51,832 bases of DNA from a virus: the IMG/VR virus record IMGVR_UViG_3300030118_004854, positions 1,394-53,225 of that record. One strand, written 5' to 3'. The notes below the pieces were generated by a model. It was not told where the DNA came from and did not search any database. It saw only the letters and a program-made list of their open reading frames with translations. The position numbers and the translations under genes were made by a program. This document shows, piece by piece, positions 21,880-31,001 of this stretch; the first letter of the stretch is position 1, and each line of letters starts with the position of its first letter.

Positions 21880-23032
21880 ATAGCTTGTGTTTTGTGTCCC
21901 TCATAGCCTGAAGGTAAAGATTGTAACGCATCAGGCATTGCTTACGACCATCGAACAACTCTTTGGTTTTTTCATGAAGATTTTGACCAAGTTCAATGCG
22001 ATGCTTCTTGTCTTTGCAAAGTTTGCTTAAGACTTTAACCCATTCACTCTTAGGAGCATCAGGATCAATGAGGTACCCAGTCTCTCCATTAACTATAGTC
22101 TCGTCATAGCAACCCACATTACTTGCGACCAACGGTATTCTATACCTGGAGCACTCCGCTACCTTAATATCAGATTTGGAATCATTGAAGTCATTCATCT
22201 GGAGCGGAGCTATTGCAACATCCATATCTGCGTAGTATCTGCCGTAATCATTAGGAGGTAGGGCATAATGAATATTGTAATTCTTTTGACCCTTAAACCC
22301 TCTTAATAGTTGCGACATATACTCAGGCCAAACTTTGGCTTCCCATGTTCCTTTCTTCTTAGGGTCCGGTGGTGGATGTCCATAAAAATTCCATTGAACA
22401 TTTTCCCTGCCTACTTTCTGGTTCACTAGGTGAGGGATAGCATTAAATACCTTAACATCTCCTCTGTGGTGAATACCCGCAGCGTAACCTATTCTTGTAA
22501 ATTTCCTCTTTGTCTTAGGGTGATTCCAAGCGGGAAGGCTGTAATCAATTACATTTTTCACAACAGCTAAACACCTCCCTACGAAGGGTTTGATTCTATC
22601 AGCAAACTTTAATTGAGTAACAGTAACAAGATCTGCGTGATGGTAACAGAACTTTGTTATCTCGTCTAATTTATTGTCTTTATAAGTTTCGTACAGATGA
22701 TGCTCTTCATACAATCCAGTTAGTAGGTCATCAGTATCAAAGTGTACAAACTTACCAAGCTCTTTGGCGATACCCACCACACGAGCGGTATAAGGACCTC
22801 CATACTTTAGTATGTTAGCTGCGAAAACAACGTCGGCCCAATTCATGTCTGTTAGCTTATCATTAGGCGGCGCATAATTCTTCTCGACATCAACCTCTAG
22901 AGGATTATCATTGTATCTAATCTCAACTTTATCAGCTAACTCCTCTTGCATCATCTTCATGGGAGATAATTGACGATAGTAACTACAGCCTCCATGATTT
23001 GCAAAAACGACTAATATCTTCAATTTACGCAT
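21851..23032 (-). CDS. GT4-family glycosyltransferase heading the glycan operon
   Basis: 393 residues of GT-B fold. N-terminal 'ANHGGCSYYRQLSPMKMM', central 'RIGYAAGIHHRGDV', and the donor site 'KSDIKVAECSRYRIPLVASNVG...ETIVNGETGYLI' with the E-x7-E pattern. First gene of the 14-gene operon, preceded by a TATTAT box 12 bases from its ATG. Donor and acceptor unknown. Confidence 0.87.
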   Translation of the reverse strand: MRKLKILVVFANHGGCSYYRQLSPMKMMQEELADKVEIRYNDNPLEVDVEKNYAPPNDKLTDMNWADVVFAANILKYGGPYTARVVGIAKELGKFVHFDTDDLLTGLYEEHHLYETYKDNKLDEITKFCYHHADLVTVTQLKFADRIKPFVGRCLAVVKNVIDYSLPAWNHPKTKRKFTRIGYAAGIHHRGDVKVFNAIPHLVNQKVGRENVQWNFYGHPPPDPKKKGTWEAKVWPEYMSQLLRGFKGQKNYNIHYALPPNDYGRYYADMDVAIAPLQMNDFNDSKSDIKVAECSRYRIPLVASNVGCYDETIVNGETGYLIDPDAPKSEWVKVLSKLCKDKKHRIELGQNLHEKTKELFDGRKQCLMRYNLYLQAMRDTKHKLYESFSNNLS

Positions 23033-23038
23033 GAGAAT

Positions 23039-23044
23039 ATAATA
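23039..23044 (-). promoter_or_regulatory. Late-type promoter of the glycan operon
   Basis: CTATTATA on the minus strand; the first T is 12 bases before ATG 23032. Lies 14 bases beyond a strong terminator of the upstream transcript, so this operon has its own control. Confidence 0.6.
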
Positions 23045-23057
23045 GTCCCATGGGTAT

Positions 23058-23091
23058 AAAAAAACTACCTCAGGTTATAAACCTGAGGTAG
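23058..23091 (-). terminator. Rho-independent terminator
   Basis: A perfect 12-bp stem CTACCTCAGGTT (23065-23076) with AACCTGAGGTAG (23080-23091), a 3-base loop, and seven T on the minus strand (23058-23064). It ends the SSB-membrane-protein transcript just before the glycan operon promoter. Confidence 0.93.
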
Positions 23092-23119
23092 AAACATATG
23101 AATCTTCGTATTAGTTTTT

Positions 23120-23218
23120 TTATGGCTTACGGTTGTTTGAAATAATAAGCGTAGCCAATCCAGAACCCACGATGACTGTCACGCACAGTCCAAAAATGAA
23201 AATAACGTAATCAACCAT
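23120..23218 (-). CDS. 32-aa single-pass membrane protein
   Basis: A 32-residue peptide that is nearly all membrane helix (VIFIFGLCVTVIVGSGLATL) with a short basic tail SNNRKP. The ATG overlaps the stop of the preceding membrane protein, which supports real translation. Could be a holin-like or envelope-modifying peptide; no family recognised. Confidence 0.55.
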   Translation of the reverse strand: MVDYVIFIFGLCVTVIVGSGLATLIISNNRKP

Positions 23219-23396
23219 CGCGGCACAATACCAAGTTTCCAAGTCCCAAGATAGAGGGAACCCACAAACCAACGAACAATCCTTCATCCCTCATCCCATA
23301 GAACCATAGGCTCACAGAGAATAAGAAGGAAAGACCCGCACCAACGAGCACCAACATGCGTGCCCGTTGGATTTCTTTTTGTTGAGAATCACTCAT
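23211..23396 (-). CDS. 61-aa two-helix membrane protein
   Basis: Charged N-terminus, then two hydrophobic helices (about 13-31 and 40-57) separated by YGMRDEG. The size and topology are those of many class II holins, but this is by resemblance only. Lies between a lipoprotein-like gene and a 32-residue membrane peptide. Confidence 0.55.
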   Translation of the reverse strand: MSDSQQKEIQRARMLVLVGAGLSFLFSVSLWFYGMRDEGLFVGLWVPSILGLGNLVLCRDG

Positions 23397-23401
23397 GTTT
23401 T

Positions 23402-23959
23402 TTACGCCGAAGCCGTAGGTTTCTTAACTTCGTCCTCAAAGACCTTTTTAGATCCATCAGAACTGTGGGCAGCGCCAATCGCCTTGCCGATAGACATCAC
23501 GGCATCCTTTAGCTCCATCTTTCCATTACCAGGAACAGCAGCCTTTACAGCAGCACCGTAGTGCTTACGCTTACGCTTAGAAAAGAGAAGTCCAAGACCC
23601 TCTAGAGCAGCAACACCGGGGAAGACTGTGTTCAGACCTCCAAGGGCCATGCTGATAGCCGAATCTAGAGCCTCTGCACCTGGATCCATAACATCAACAA
23701 CATCTGCCATTGGATCAAGCACAAATTGCTTATCCACCAAGACAACTGTCTCTCCTGTAGCTGCCATTTTACCCGCAACCTCTGGAGGAAGCATGCCAAG
23801 GTCAGCCGGAACTGCCTCAGCACGACCCGCAGGAGTCACATTGCCAATGGTTGTAACTACCTTGTCAGCGAAAAGACTCTCCGCTAACGCGCAACCAGTA
23901 CAAAGAAGGCCAAATACTGTAACGAAAAAGCCTGTCAACCAAAAATTCTTACTCATCAT
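23402..23959 (-). CDS. Putative lipoprotein or secreted protein
   Basis: 185 residues. N-terminal signal (about 5-22) ending in LLCTGC, a near-lipobox with Cys at about 22 followed by ALAES, so either lipidated or cut after ALA. The mature part is Ala/Val-rich with one further hydrophobic stretch (about 100-125) followed by KRKRKH. Function unknown; it should be at the inner membrane or periplasm. Overlaps the SSB stop as ATGA, an odd neighbour for a DNA-binding protein. Confidence 0.6.
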   Translation of the reverse strand: MMSKNFWLTGFFVTVFGLLCTGCALAESLFADKVVTTIGNVTPAGRAEAVPADLGMLPPEVAGKMAATGETVVLVDKQFVLDPMADVVDVMDPGAEALDSAISMALGGLNTVFPGVAALEGLGLLFSKRKRKHYGAAVKAAVPGNGKMELKDAVMSIGKAIGAAHSSDGSKKVFEDEVKKPTASA

Positions 23960-24777
23960 ACTTGCAAATCTCCCTTATCATCACTCCAGGGTGGAGCTTC
24001 CGAGGTGGTCTCGGTCTTAACGGGGTTGAGAGAGGCTTCAAGGTTCATTACAAGTTCCTTGCCCTCCTCATAGCTACCAATCTCAACGAGAGATTGAAGG
24101 TTCAACTCATTATCCATCCACTCAGCAACCTGAGCAGGATTTCCAGCGCGAGTCTTCTTGTACTTAGCATTAGACTCGATAAAGCTAGGCCATTGACCCT
24201 GCTTAGTAATACGAATGTTGAAGTCGTTACCACGCTCCAAGTCAATGATCGTGCTGTTATCAGGATCATCCTCATCTTGGAAGTCCTCGTTGATCATAGC
24301 TGACATCACGCGATCGAACAACTGCTTGCTCATGGCGATGTACTTGACTGGATCTTCACCAGCCTCTTCAAGCGAACGAACCACACCAATCGAGTAGAAT
24401 CGAGGCTTGGCCTTAAGCTGCGTCGCTAAATCACCAAACTTAGACTTAACGTTCTTACCAGTCGAGTCCTTTCCTAGGTTCAACTCCTTGTGACGACGCC
24501 AAAGGTCAAAGTAGTAATCGCACACAGGACACTTTTCACCCTGAGTCTTACGGCACTTGAAGTTCCGCCACTGACCCTCGCTGTTTTGATACTTGTGAAC
24601 AGCGCCCTCTACAAAGAATTCCAAAGGGTCATCCTTGCCGGGAAGAAAACGAACGAAGTTATCTCCGTCCTGAAACGTCGCCCAGTTGGATGCACCCTGA
24701 CCGCCACCACCCTGTGGCTTATCTTCGTGCATGATCTTCTTGTGCATCTCTCGTAGTTCTGCTAGTGTTTTTGCCAT
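23956..24777 (-). CDS. 32: ssDNA-binding protein (gp32-like)
   Basis: 273 residues; coats single-stranded DNA in replication and recombination. A basic N-terminal arm (MAKTLAELREMHKK) like the cooperativity region of gp32, a central OB-type domain with a zinc site (His61, Cys75, Cys83, Cys86 in KCPVCDYYF), and an acidic C-terminal tail for partner contacts. AAAGGAG before the ATG is a strong ribosome site, fitting a protein needed in quantity. First gene of its transcript with the membrane proteins. Confidence 0.9.
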   Translation of the reverse strand: MAKTLAELREMHKKIMHEDKPQGGGGQGASNWATFQDGDNFVRFLPGKDDPLEFFVEGAVHKYQNSEGQWRNFKCRKTQGEKCPVCDYYFDLWRRHKELNLGKDSTGKNVKSKFGDLATQLKAKPRFYSIGVVRSLEEAGEDPVKYIAMSKQLFDRVMSAMINEDFQDEDDPDNSTIIDLERGNDFNIRITKQGQWPSFIESNAKYKKTRAGNPAQVAEWMDNELNLQSLVEIGSYEEGKELVMNLEASLNPVKTETTSEAPPWSDDKGDLQV

Positions 24778-24822
24778 TGTATTCTCCTTTAGGCTATCGA
24801 TTGCAATTGAGTTGCTAACAAG

Positions 24823-25245
24823 TTATTGGTAAAGCTTGGATTCCTGCCGACTGTTAGCGGAAAGCTGGACAAGCATATCTTTCTTCATGTCCAAGGTGCT
24901 ACAGATGCCTTTAGCATAGCCATAGCATTCCTTGAGACGTAGAACTTCATTATGTAGTTCACCAGTCAATTCAAGAGACTGGACATAATCCTCCGCTGCG
25001 ACTGCGGTCAGCTTCACACCCTCACTACGTTTTTCAGTGCGAGCAGAGGCCTTGTAGTTTTCCAGGGCAGCTTCAGCGTTATCCAGAAGTCTCTTGGACT
25101 TAATCATGATTCCATAATAATAGCCGTAGAGTGCTGAAATTTTACGAAGTTGATCAGCAACTTCATTAGGATCCTGAGCTACTTGGCCCATTCCCTTAAT
25201 AATGTTCTGATAAGTTTCCTGTGTAATATCGTTAGGATCAAGCAT
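24823..25245 (-). CDS. Hypothetical helical protein (140 aa)
   Basis: 140 residues, almost wholly helical, with 'LDNAEAALENYKASARTEKRSEGVKLTAVAAEDYVQS' and C-terminal 'KKDMLVQLSANSRQE', a pattern seen in small phage recombination-region proteins without a known role. ATG 25245 overlaps the upstream stop; a TTG 4 codons earlier is in frame. Its place between helicase and SSB suggests a replication accessory role. Confidence 0.6.
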   Translation of the reverse strand: MLDPNDITQETYQNIIKGMGQVAQDPNEVADQLRKISALYGYYYGIMIKSKRLLDNAEAALENYKASARTEKRSEGVKLTAVAAEDYVQSLELTGELHNEVLRLKECYGYAKGICSTLDMKKDMLVQLSANSRQESKLYQ

Positions 25246-25639
25246 AAATTGTTGCAAATAGTTTAGGGTTGAGATGATGCAGAGTCATAGTCTGCTTCGA
25301 TAATGCTACCACAAGTTGTTCGTTTGTCAAAAACATTCTTTGCTGATCAAAGTGTTTTTCATCAAGACCTACACTCTCCAGCATGCAATGATAAATCTCA
25401 TGAATTATAGTCTCTCTTGCGTCAATATCATCAAGATTCATTTCTAATTTAATCTTACGCTCGTCCCAAATACATAGACCATCTACTTTTTGGTCAGCTT
25501 CGTAAAGATCAGAGTGAAGCTCAAATACAAAGGTCGCCCACCCCAGATTGACCTCTCCAATCTCTTTGTCTATAAGTTTATTGTAGACATGCTTTTTATC
25601 CTTTATAAAGGGAAAATCACTCGGCTTGTTGTTCTTCAT
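25238..25639 (-). CDS. HExxH zinc-metallopeptidase-like protein, copy 2
   Basis: 133 residues. Beta-rich N-terminal half, then ETIIHEIYHCMLE (about 81-92) with the zinc-binding HExxH, and C-terminal 'LTNEQLVVALSKQ' and 'HLNPKLF' shared with the 5231-5584 paralog. The layout resembles small SprT/ImmA-like metallopeptidase folds, without signal peptide. Located between the helicase and SSB genes. The substrate is unknown; it may also be a non-catalytic zinc protein. Confidence 0.65.
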   Translation of the reverse strand: MKNNKPSDFPFIKDKKHVYNKLIDKEIGEVNLGWATFVFELHSDLYEADQKVDGLCIWDERKIKLEMNLDDIDARETIIHEIYHCMLESVGLDEKHFDQQRMFLTNEQLVVALSKQTMTLHHLNPKLFATIYA

Positions 25640-26927
25640 GGGAGGGTTCTCTCATCTGAAGGGTCGTGTAGTCGATCCCAATATTAATTAGATAGTGTTG
25701 TTTGGAGTCGCGAGCCTTGATAACGAAGACCCGCATCTGCCCCTCATCATACTCCTCTTGAGTCTGATTTAAAGAGATAACCCAGTCTGCTGGTCTAATT
25801 TTTCCATAGGAATCACCAAGCTCTGCATCTGTGATGATGTTAACGCGGCGAGCTTGACGATTAGTTTGAGAAGCTGTCCAAACTAGGCATTTATGCTCCA
25901 CCGCAAGACCCCGAAGCTCTTCAGCGATTCTTTGTTGAGCCTGATATTCAGAGTCGATGATGCGATTGGGACGAAGAAGCTCCAGGTAGTCTACAATAAT
26001 TAGATCAGGCACAAAGTCCTTGTGAAGGCGTAGCTGCACAAGCAAGGCTCGCAACTGATTCACATTGGAGGCTCCTGTTGGGAACTCCTTAATAATCAAT
26101 CTACCGTTAGTTTTAGTCTTAACCTCCCTGAGTCGATCCTTAAGCTTCAACTGGGCATGAGGCTTTTTAAGATCAGAGTTGCGAATCTCTGTAAGTACCG
26201 AGTCGAAACGTCCTGCAATCTTGTCTTGGCTCATCTCTAAGGAAAGATACAAAACGTTCTTACCCTCGTAAATAGCGTGAGCACCTTGATTAACAAGATA
26301 CAAAGACTTGCCAACTCCTGGAGGTGCAACAACGATTGCAAGCTCTTTAGCAGCTAACCCACCCTCAAGGTGCCTATCATGCGTAGCAAATACGGTAGAA
26401 ATTTTTCGCTCGCTGTTATCCTGATAAGACCGTAGAAGTCGAGCTTGAACTTCTTCAAAATAGTCCTGGCCGACATCCACGTTACGATTAACTAATAGAG
26501 CATTCTTTACAAGCTCTTCAACTTCAGCAATCTCGCCCTCCTCATTGAGGATCACCATCGCCTTGCGGACAGCAACATCCATGGCCTTCTGGCGAGCAAA
26601 CTCCTCTACCGTATCTAAAAGGAACTCACGGTCGCCGAGACAGGACTTATCAATTGTATTGATTTCAGCCAGTGTGTTCTCGTAGTCAATTCCAGCCTCT
26701 GCTGCTCCAGACACACTAGCATTAATAAAATCTGGTAAGACTGAGTCAGACGGTAGCTTGCGGTACTTGTCGTAGTAGTTCCTTACCCCCAAGAATACAT
26801 TCTTGTAGGCAGGAAAGTCGAAGTAGTCCGACTTCAACAGTGGTACAATCTCAGAGAAGAACTCAATATCCTTCTTGAGTAGATACAGACAACCCCGCTT
26901 GGTGTTGTCGCTAATGTGGTAGGGCAT
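25617..26927 (-). CDS. 41: Replicative DNA helicase (gp41/DnaB family)
   Basis: 436 residues. N-terminal helical domain (about 1-150), then a RecA-like core with APPGVGKS (201-208, Walker A), 'LYLSLEMSQDKIAGR' (H1a), 'LIIVDYLELL' (Walker B), 'LRGLAVEHKCLVWTASQTNR' (H3) and 'GSYGK/ADWVISL' (H4). It unwinds DNA 5' to 3' as a hexamer ahead of the polymerase. Preceded by a TATCAT box 5 bases from the ATG. Confidence 0.93.
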   Translation of the reverse strand: MPYHISDNTKRGCLYLLKKDIEFFSEIVPLLKSDYFDFPAYKNVFLGVRNYYDKYRKLPSDSVLPDFINASVSGAAEAGIDYENTLAEINTIDKSCLGDREFLLDTVEEFARQKAMDVAVRKAMVILNEEGEIAEVEELVKNALLVNRNVDVGQDYFEEVQARLLRSYQDNSERKISTVFATHDRHLEGGLAAKELAIVVAPPGVGKSLYLVNQGAHAIYEGKNVLYLSLEMSQDKIAGRFDSVLTEIRNSDLKKPHAQLKLKDRLREVKTKTNGRLIIKEFPTGASNVNQLRALLVQLRLHKDFVPDLIIVDYLELLRPNRIIDSEYQAQQRIAEELRGLAVEHKCLVWTASQTNRQARRVNIITDAELGDSYGKIRPADWVISLNQTQEEYDEGQMRVFVIKARDSKQHYLINIGIDYTTLQMREPSHEEQQAE

Positions 26928-26932
26928 ATACT

Positions 26933-26938
26933 ATGATA
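26933..26938 (-). promoter_or_regulatory. Late-type promoter of the helicase gene
   Basis: CTATCATAG on the minus strand, first T 11 bases before ATG 26927; same 9-base near-palindrome as at 37860. Confidence 0.55.
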
Positions 26939-26948
26939 GGATCGGGGT

Positions 26949-27506
26949 TTACTTTTTCCTAGCTGCTTTTCCAATAGTACCGTCTTTGGTCAAAACACGG
27001 TTGTTGTCTTTAAGTCTCTGAGCCATCTCACTCGCATCATTTTGTTTACGGCGTTTTACAAGACCTTGTTTTTCAAGATTTTTCCAATTGGGCAAGACTC
27101 TCTTATAGTGCTGATCTCCAGACTTTACCCTTTCTTTGGATGCGTTGCAAGATTCTTCATAAAACTTTTCGGCTTGTTTTTTATCCATGCCATAGTGATG
27201 AAATCTCTGCCTCTCCTTTAAAGCATGGTATGAGTTTCTTCCATGCTTAATGCTAGGAGCACCATCAACTATCCTCTCGCCCATGCCTCCACAGTGACAA
27301 TCCACCACGTCGGGAGGCATATCACCATACTTAACTTCCTTGTAAAGTTCGTAATCCCTAGGGTCATCCCAATCAGGAAGAGCGTCAATCTCTTCCTGGC
27401 TGAGGCTACTGACTAAGACTTGCTCAGTAAATACATCGTCTATTAAAGGAATGTGACGCAGTTCCTCTTTGTCACATTCCTCGCAGTAATAGTTATAGTA
27501 AGGCAT
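26949..27506 (-). CDS. FmdB-like zinc-ribbon phage protein
   Basis: 185 residues. N-terminal MPYYNYYCEECDKEE is an FmdB-type zinc ribbon, completed by CHCGG at about 86-90. The rest is basic and helical with 'RKQNDASEMAQRLKDN' near the end. Widespread in T4-like marine phages without a known role; possibly a transcription or DNA-binding accessory. ATG 27506 overlaps the RNR stop as TAATG. Confidence 0.7.
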   Translation of the reverse strand: MPYYNYYCEECDKEELRHIPLIDDVFTEQVLVSSLSQEEIDALPDWDDPRDYELYKEVKYGDMPPDVVDCHCGGMGERIVDGAPSIKHGRNSYHALKERQRFHHYGMDKKQAEKFYEESCNASKERVKSGDQHYKRVLPNWKNLEKQGLVKRRKQNDASEMAQRLKDNNRVLTKDGTIGKAARKK

Positions 27507-29410
27507 TAAGCGCCACACTCCCCGCCAATTTTGCAAGCCTCAACAACCATCTCAGCCTCAGCTTGCTCACTTGCAACAAGCTCCTTAGCTTTAGCAATGT
27601 TTTCGTCGGTTAGTGGGAGTGCTTTAAGAGGCTCCATACCTTTTGAACCAGCACGATAAACAGTCATGCCCTTAAGGTATGGAGCATACTTCAAAGCCAT
27701 CTTAGAGACAACTTTATGGTCAGCATCTTCAGGAAGATTAATAGTCTTGCTGATTGCATTATCCACATACTTCTGAATACAGGCTTGAACTGCCATGTGT
27801 TGCTCAGGAGTAATATCGTAAGATCCTACGATGTGACGACCATTGCCGCCAGATTCAAGATCTTTTTTGAACAGAGGATCTAGAACCATTTGAGACTTCC
27901 AAGTATTTCCCTCACGATAACGGCGGTCATACATAGGAGCAAAGATAGGCTCAATACCCGTAGATGCACCGTGAATCATGCCGACAGTTCCCGTGGGAGC
28001 GGCAGTAAGCATGACTGCATTACGGATACCATGCTCCTTGATGAGCATTCTGATGCGAGCCGGAAGTGTCTTAGCAAACTCTTCATTAAGATACTTCCTG
28101 GCGTTGAACTCAGGGAAGGAGCCACGCTCGCGAGCGATGTAAACCGAGGCAAGGTAAGACTCATTGCGAATCGTAGTGTAAAGACGATCAATGAATTCGA
28201 TGCACTTGTCAGTACCATACTTGATGCCGAGCTTAATCAGCATGTGGTGCAGACCCATCGTGCCAAGGCCAATACGACGCGATCGATCACCCGCAATCTT
28301 ACACTCCTCAATCGGGTAATGGTTTGCAGTCAGGGTGTTGTCCAGGAATCGAATGCCAGTGCGAATAGTTCTAGCAAGTCGGTTCCAATCTAAATCACTA
28401 GCATCCTCGTTTACCATGTTAGAAAGGTTAACGTGACCCAGACAGCAGTTAGCATACGAGTCCAAGGGAATCTCACCACAAGGGTTGGTGGCATTCATGC
28501 GAAGGAAGTATGACATGTTGGTGTATCGATTGGTCAGCGACAGGTTGAAAATACCCGGCTCACCAGACTTGACCGCATTTTCCCACAAACGATTCCACAG
28601 ATCAATGGCCTTGAACTGAACTTCCTGAACATCTTCAAACTGATCGTCCCAACCGCGAAGATGGTGTTGCTTTGCACGGCCCAGGGCATCCTCTTCTGAC
28701 AATCCAACAATGTTGATAACTTCACTGTGGCCGTCGCTAGAGATTCTATTTGCTGAGTAGACCTTGTAGTCTCTGTTGCCAAACTTGAACTGCCAGTTGT
28801 CGTCATTCTCACAAGCTTCAATAAACTTATCAGTAATTGCAACTGAGATGTTGAAGTTCGTTAGCTGAGAAAGATCCAGCTTAATATGCAAAAAGTCCAA
28901 TAGATCAGGGTGATCCACATTAAGTTCCGCCATAAGTGCGGTCCTTCTGTTTTTACCTGCTTTAACATGATTTCCTACCTCATTAATCATTTGCATCACT
29001 GACACTGAGCCAGGAGCGGAGTTCTTTACATTACCAATATCATCGCCCTTCGGACGAATCTTAGAAAAGTTGAAGCCAATGCCACCGCCTCCACAGGAGA
29101 TGCGATACATATCTTGAATGGTTTTACCGATAGATTCTACACTGTCTTCAGGCTCAATGGCATAACAATTTAGAAGATTCTGCTGGCTACGACCAGCACC
29201 ATAAATGATTCTACCACCAGGGACGAGATCACCTGTGCTCAAAGCATCGTAGAACTTCTTCTCATACTTTTCAATTTCTTCTTCACTCTCAACAGAGGCG
29301 ATGTGCTTCGCCATCGACTTGCATCTCTCAGAGTATTTCGTTTCGCCTGGGTAAGCGTAACGAGACATGAAGATTTCTTGACCCATACTATCTAATTGTT
29401 TAATTGCCAT
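27506..29410 (-). CDS. nrdJ: Class II (adenosylcobalamin-dependent) ribonucleotide reductase
   Basis: 634 residues; reduces ribonucleotides for DNA synthesis. 'LLNCYAI', 'SCGGGGIGFNFSKIRPKG', NPCGE (309-313, catalytic Cys311 and Glu313), 'RRIGLGTMGLHHML', 'TAAPTGTVGMIHGASTGIEP', and a C-terminal CKIGGEC pair that re-reduces the active site. Length and absence of a small subunit gene fit the monomeric B12-dependent class. The host must supply cobalamin. Overlaps gp46 by 11 bases. Confidence 0.93.
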   Translation of the reverse strand: MAIKQLDSMGQEIFMSRYAYPGETKYSERCKSMAKHIASVESEEEIEKYEKKFYDALSTGDLVPGGRIIYGAGRSQQNLLNCYAIEPEDSVESIGKTIQDMYRISCGGGGIGFNFSKIRPKGDDIGNVKNSAPGSVSVMQMINEVGNHVKAGKNRRTALMAELNVDHPDLLDFLHIKLDLSQLTNFNISVAITDKFIEACENDDNWQFKFGNRDYKVYSANRISSDGHSEVINIVGLSEEDALGRAKQHHLRGWDDQFEDVQEVQFKAIDLWNRLWENAVKSGEPGIFNLSLTNRYTNMSYFLRMNATNPCGEIPLDSYANCCLGHVNLSNMVNEDASDLDWNRLARTIRTGIRFLDNTLTANHYPIEECKIAGDRSRRIGLGTMGLHHMLIKLGIKYGTDKCIEFIDRLYTTIRNESYLASVYIARERGSFPEFNARKYLNEEFAKTLPARIRMLIKEHGIRNAVMLTAAPTGTVGMIHGASTGIEPIFAPMYDRRYREGNTWKSQMVLDPLFKKDLESGGNGRHIVGSYDITPEQHMAVQACIQKYVDNAISKTINLPEDADHKVVSKMALKYAPYLKGMTVYRAGSKGMEPLKALPLTDENIAKAKELVASEQAEAEMVVEACKIGGECGA

Positions 29411-31001
29411 TGCTAATCTTACTGATTCCTTTGTGTTTTCTAACTGTAACTGCGTTTGTATCTCCCAGAAGTTCCTGTAAATAATTATTATGTGTAATCA
29501 CTAAAACCTTCCTCTCAGGATTCTGGGATTCTAAAGTGCGAAGAAGATTACTGACGGCCAAGATACCAGGATTGTCGATATTATCACAAACCTCATCGAA
29601 GAACAATAGGTTGCAATCAGTTCTCGAAATCTTAGAGCTAAGATCTTGAAGAGCTAACATGATAGCCAAGTTAACCTTTCTTTTCTCACCACCAGATAAA
29701 GAAATATACTTGGTCTCTACGTTGTTGTTACGAATGGTTTCTGACAACTCATCATTGAACTCCAAAGAGAACTGTCCACCAGTTAGGATTGAAGCATACT
29801 CGTTAGACCTTAAGTTGAAGTAATCCAAAATGTTCCTAATAATGTAACGAATAAGTCCTTTTTCTGAGAAAGCAATCTCCCAGAACTTCATAACCTCAAG
29901 TAAAGAATCAAGCTCCAGCCTTTTGGCCTCGTATTCCTCTAACTGTGCTGATACTTGGGATAGTCTATGTATGCTACTTTGAGCATTTTCAATCTGTTTA
30001 TTTTTTTTATTGTATTTGGCCCACTCAGACGAAGAAATTTTAGGAACTAATGTCTCATTGATGTCTCTAAGATCCTTAATCAAGATCTCTTTTTCTTTGA
30101 TTTGCTGTGAGAGTTCATCCGCGTCCCCGCTAAGACTGATAACATCTTGTTTGGTTTGAGACTTGGTGTATTTGCTTTTACATACGTGGCACTCTTTCTC
30201 ATCCTCGTAGACTCCTTCTTTAATTGCATCGTTAATTCTACGAAGTCGGTCACGCTCTTTTTTTATTGCCCTCTGATATTCTCGAATGTGTTTCTCATTC
30301 TCACTAATCTTAGATTCATCTTTTAGAATCTTTTCTAGGCTGGGTAACTTAATCAACTTATACTTATCATCAGGAACTTCAGCCTGCAACTTATCTTTCT
30401 CATTGATAAGGTTAGCTAACAGGGTTCCAATCACTTTCAACTCACCTTGATACGAAGACTTTAATTGCTTAACGGATGCACGCTTTGAAAAGATGTCGTC
30501 TAGGTTGAAACAGTTCTTAATAATTTTACGCTTATCCTCTGGGGTCGAGTCGAGGAAGGTAAACGTGGAATGCTGACCGAATACTACAGACGCAAGGAAA
30601 GACTTGTAATCACTCTCAAGCAACTCCTCCAACGCATCTTGAGTCTGAGTCGCGTTAGCCTTGTTTATCAGGGTTCCGTTAACCTCCACGTCCAAACCAG
30701 TGGGCCTCTTAGACCTTGTAATTATGATGGTACCAATGCCCTTTTTCTCAATTTCAACGCATACAGAGCAATCCTTACCAGCCTGAGAGTTAACTAGAGC
30801 CGCTTCAGTAGACTTACGAATTGTGGTACCGTAAATACCCCAAGTGACGGCCTCAAACAGAACACTCTTGCCAGCGCCATTAGATCCTCCACTATCTTTA
30901 TTTCGACCTAGGATCCTGGTGATGCCGTCGAATTCGGAAAAGTTTAGATCTAAACGTCTGAATGAATAAAAGTTCTTAGCCGTGATCTTCTTGATCTGCA
31001 T
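29400..31001 (-). CDS. 46: Recombination nuclease ATPase subunit (gp46/SbcC/Rad50-like)
   Basis: 533 residues. 'GGSNGAGKS' (38-46) is Walker A in an ABC-type head, followed by two coiled-coil arms with CHVC (about 273) as the zinc-hook CxxC, then 'LSGGEKRKVNLAIMLAL' (signature) and 'NLLFFDEVCDNID' (Walker B). With gp47 it resects DNA ends for recombination and degrades DNA. Size is close to T4 gp46 (560). Overlaps gp47 by 26 bases. Confidence 0.93.
   Translation of the reverse strand: MQIKKITAKNFYSFRRLDLNFSEFDGITRILGRNKDSGGSNGAGKSVLFEAVTWGIYGTTIRKSTEAALVNSQAGKDCSVCVEIEKKGIGTIIITRSKRPTGLDVEVNGTLINKANATQTQDALEELLESDYKSFLASVVFGQHSTFTFLDSTPEDKRKIIKNCFNLDDIFSKRASVKQLKSSYQGELKVIGTLLANLINEKDKLQAEVPDDKYKLIKLPSLEKILKDESKISENEKHIREYQRAIKKERDRLRRINDAIKEGVYEDEKECHVCKSKYTKSQTKQDVISLSGDADELSQQIKEKEILIKDLRDINETLVPKISSSEWAKYNKKNKQIENAQSSIHRLSQVSAQLEEYEAKRLELDSLLEVMKFWEIAFSEKGLIRYIIRNILDYFNLRSNEYASILTGGQFSLEFNDELSETIRNNNVETKYISLSGGEKRKVNLAIMLALQDLSSKISRTDCNLLFFDEVCDNIDNPGILAVSNLLRTLESQNPERKVLVITHNNYLQELLGDTNAVTVRKHKGISKISNGN

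Noticed and set aside
27890-28393. Plus-strand frame of 167 codons opposite nrdJ
   Set aside because: Lies wholly inside the well-supported ribonucleotide reductase gene, with low-complexity, Ser/Arg-rich composition.
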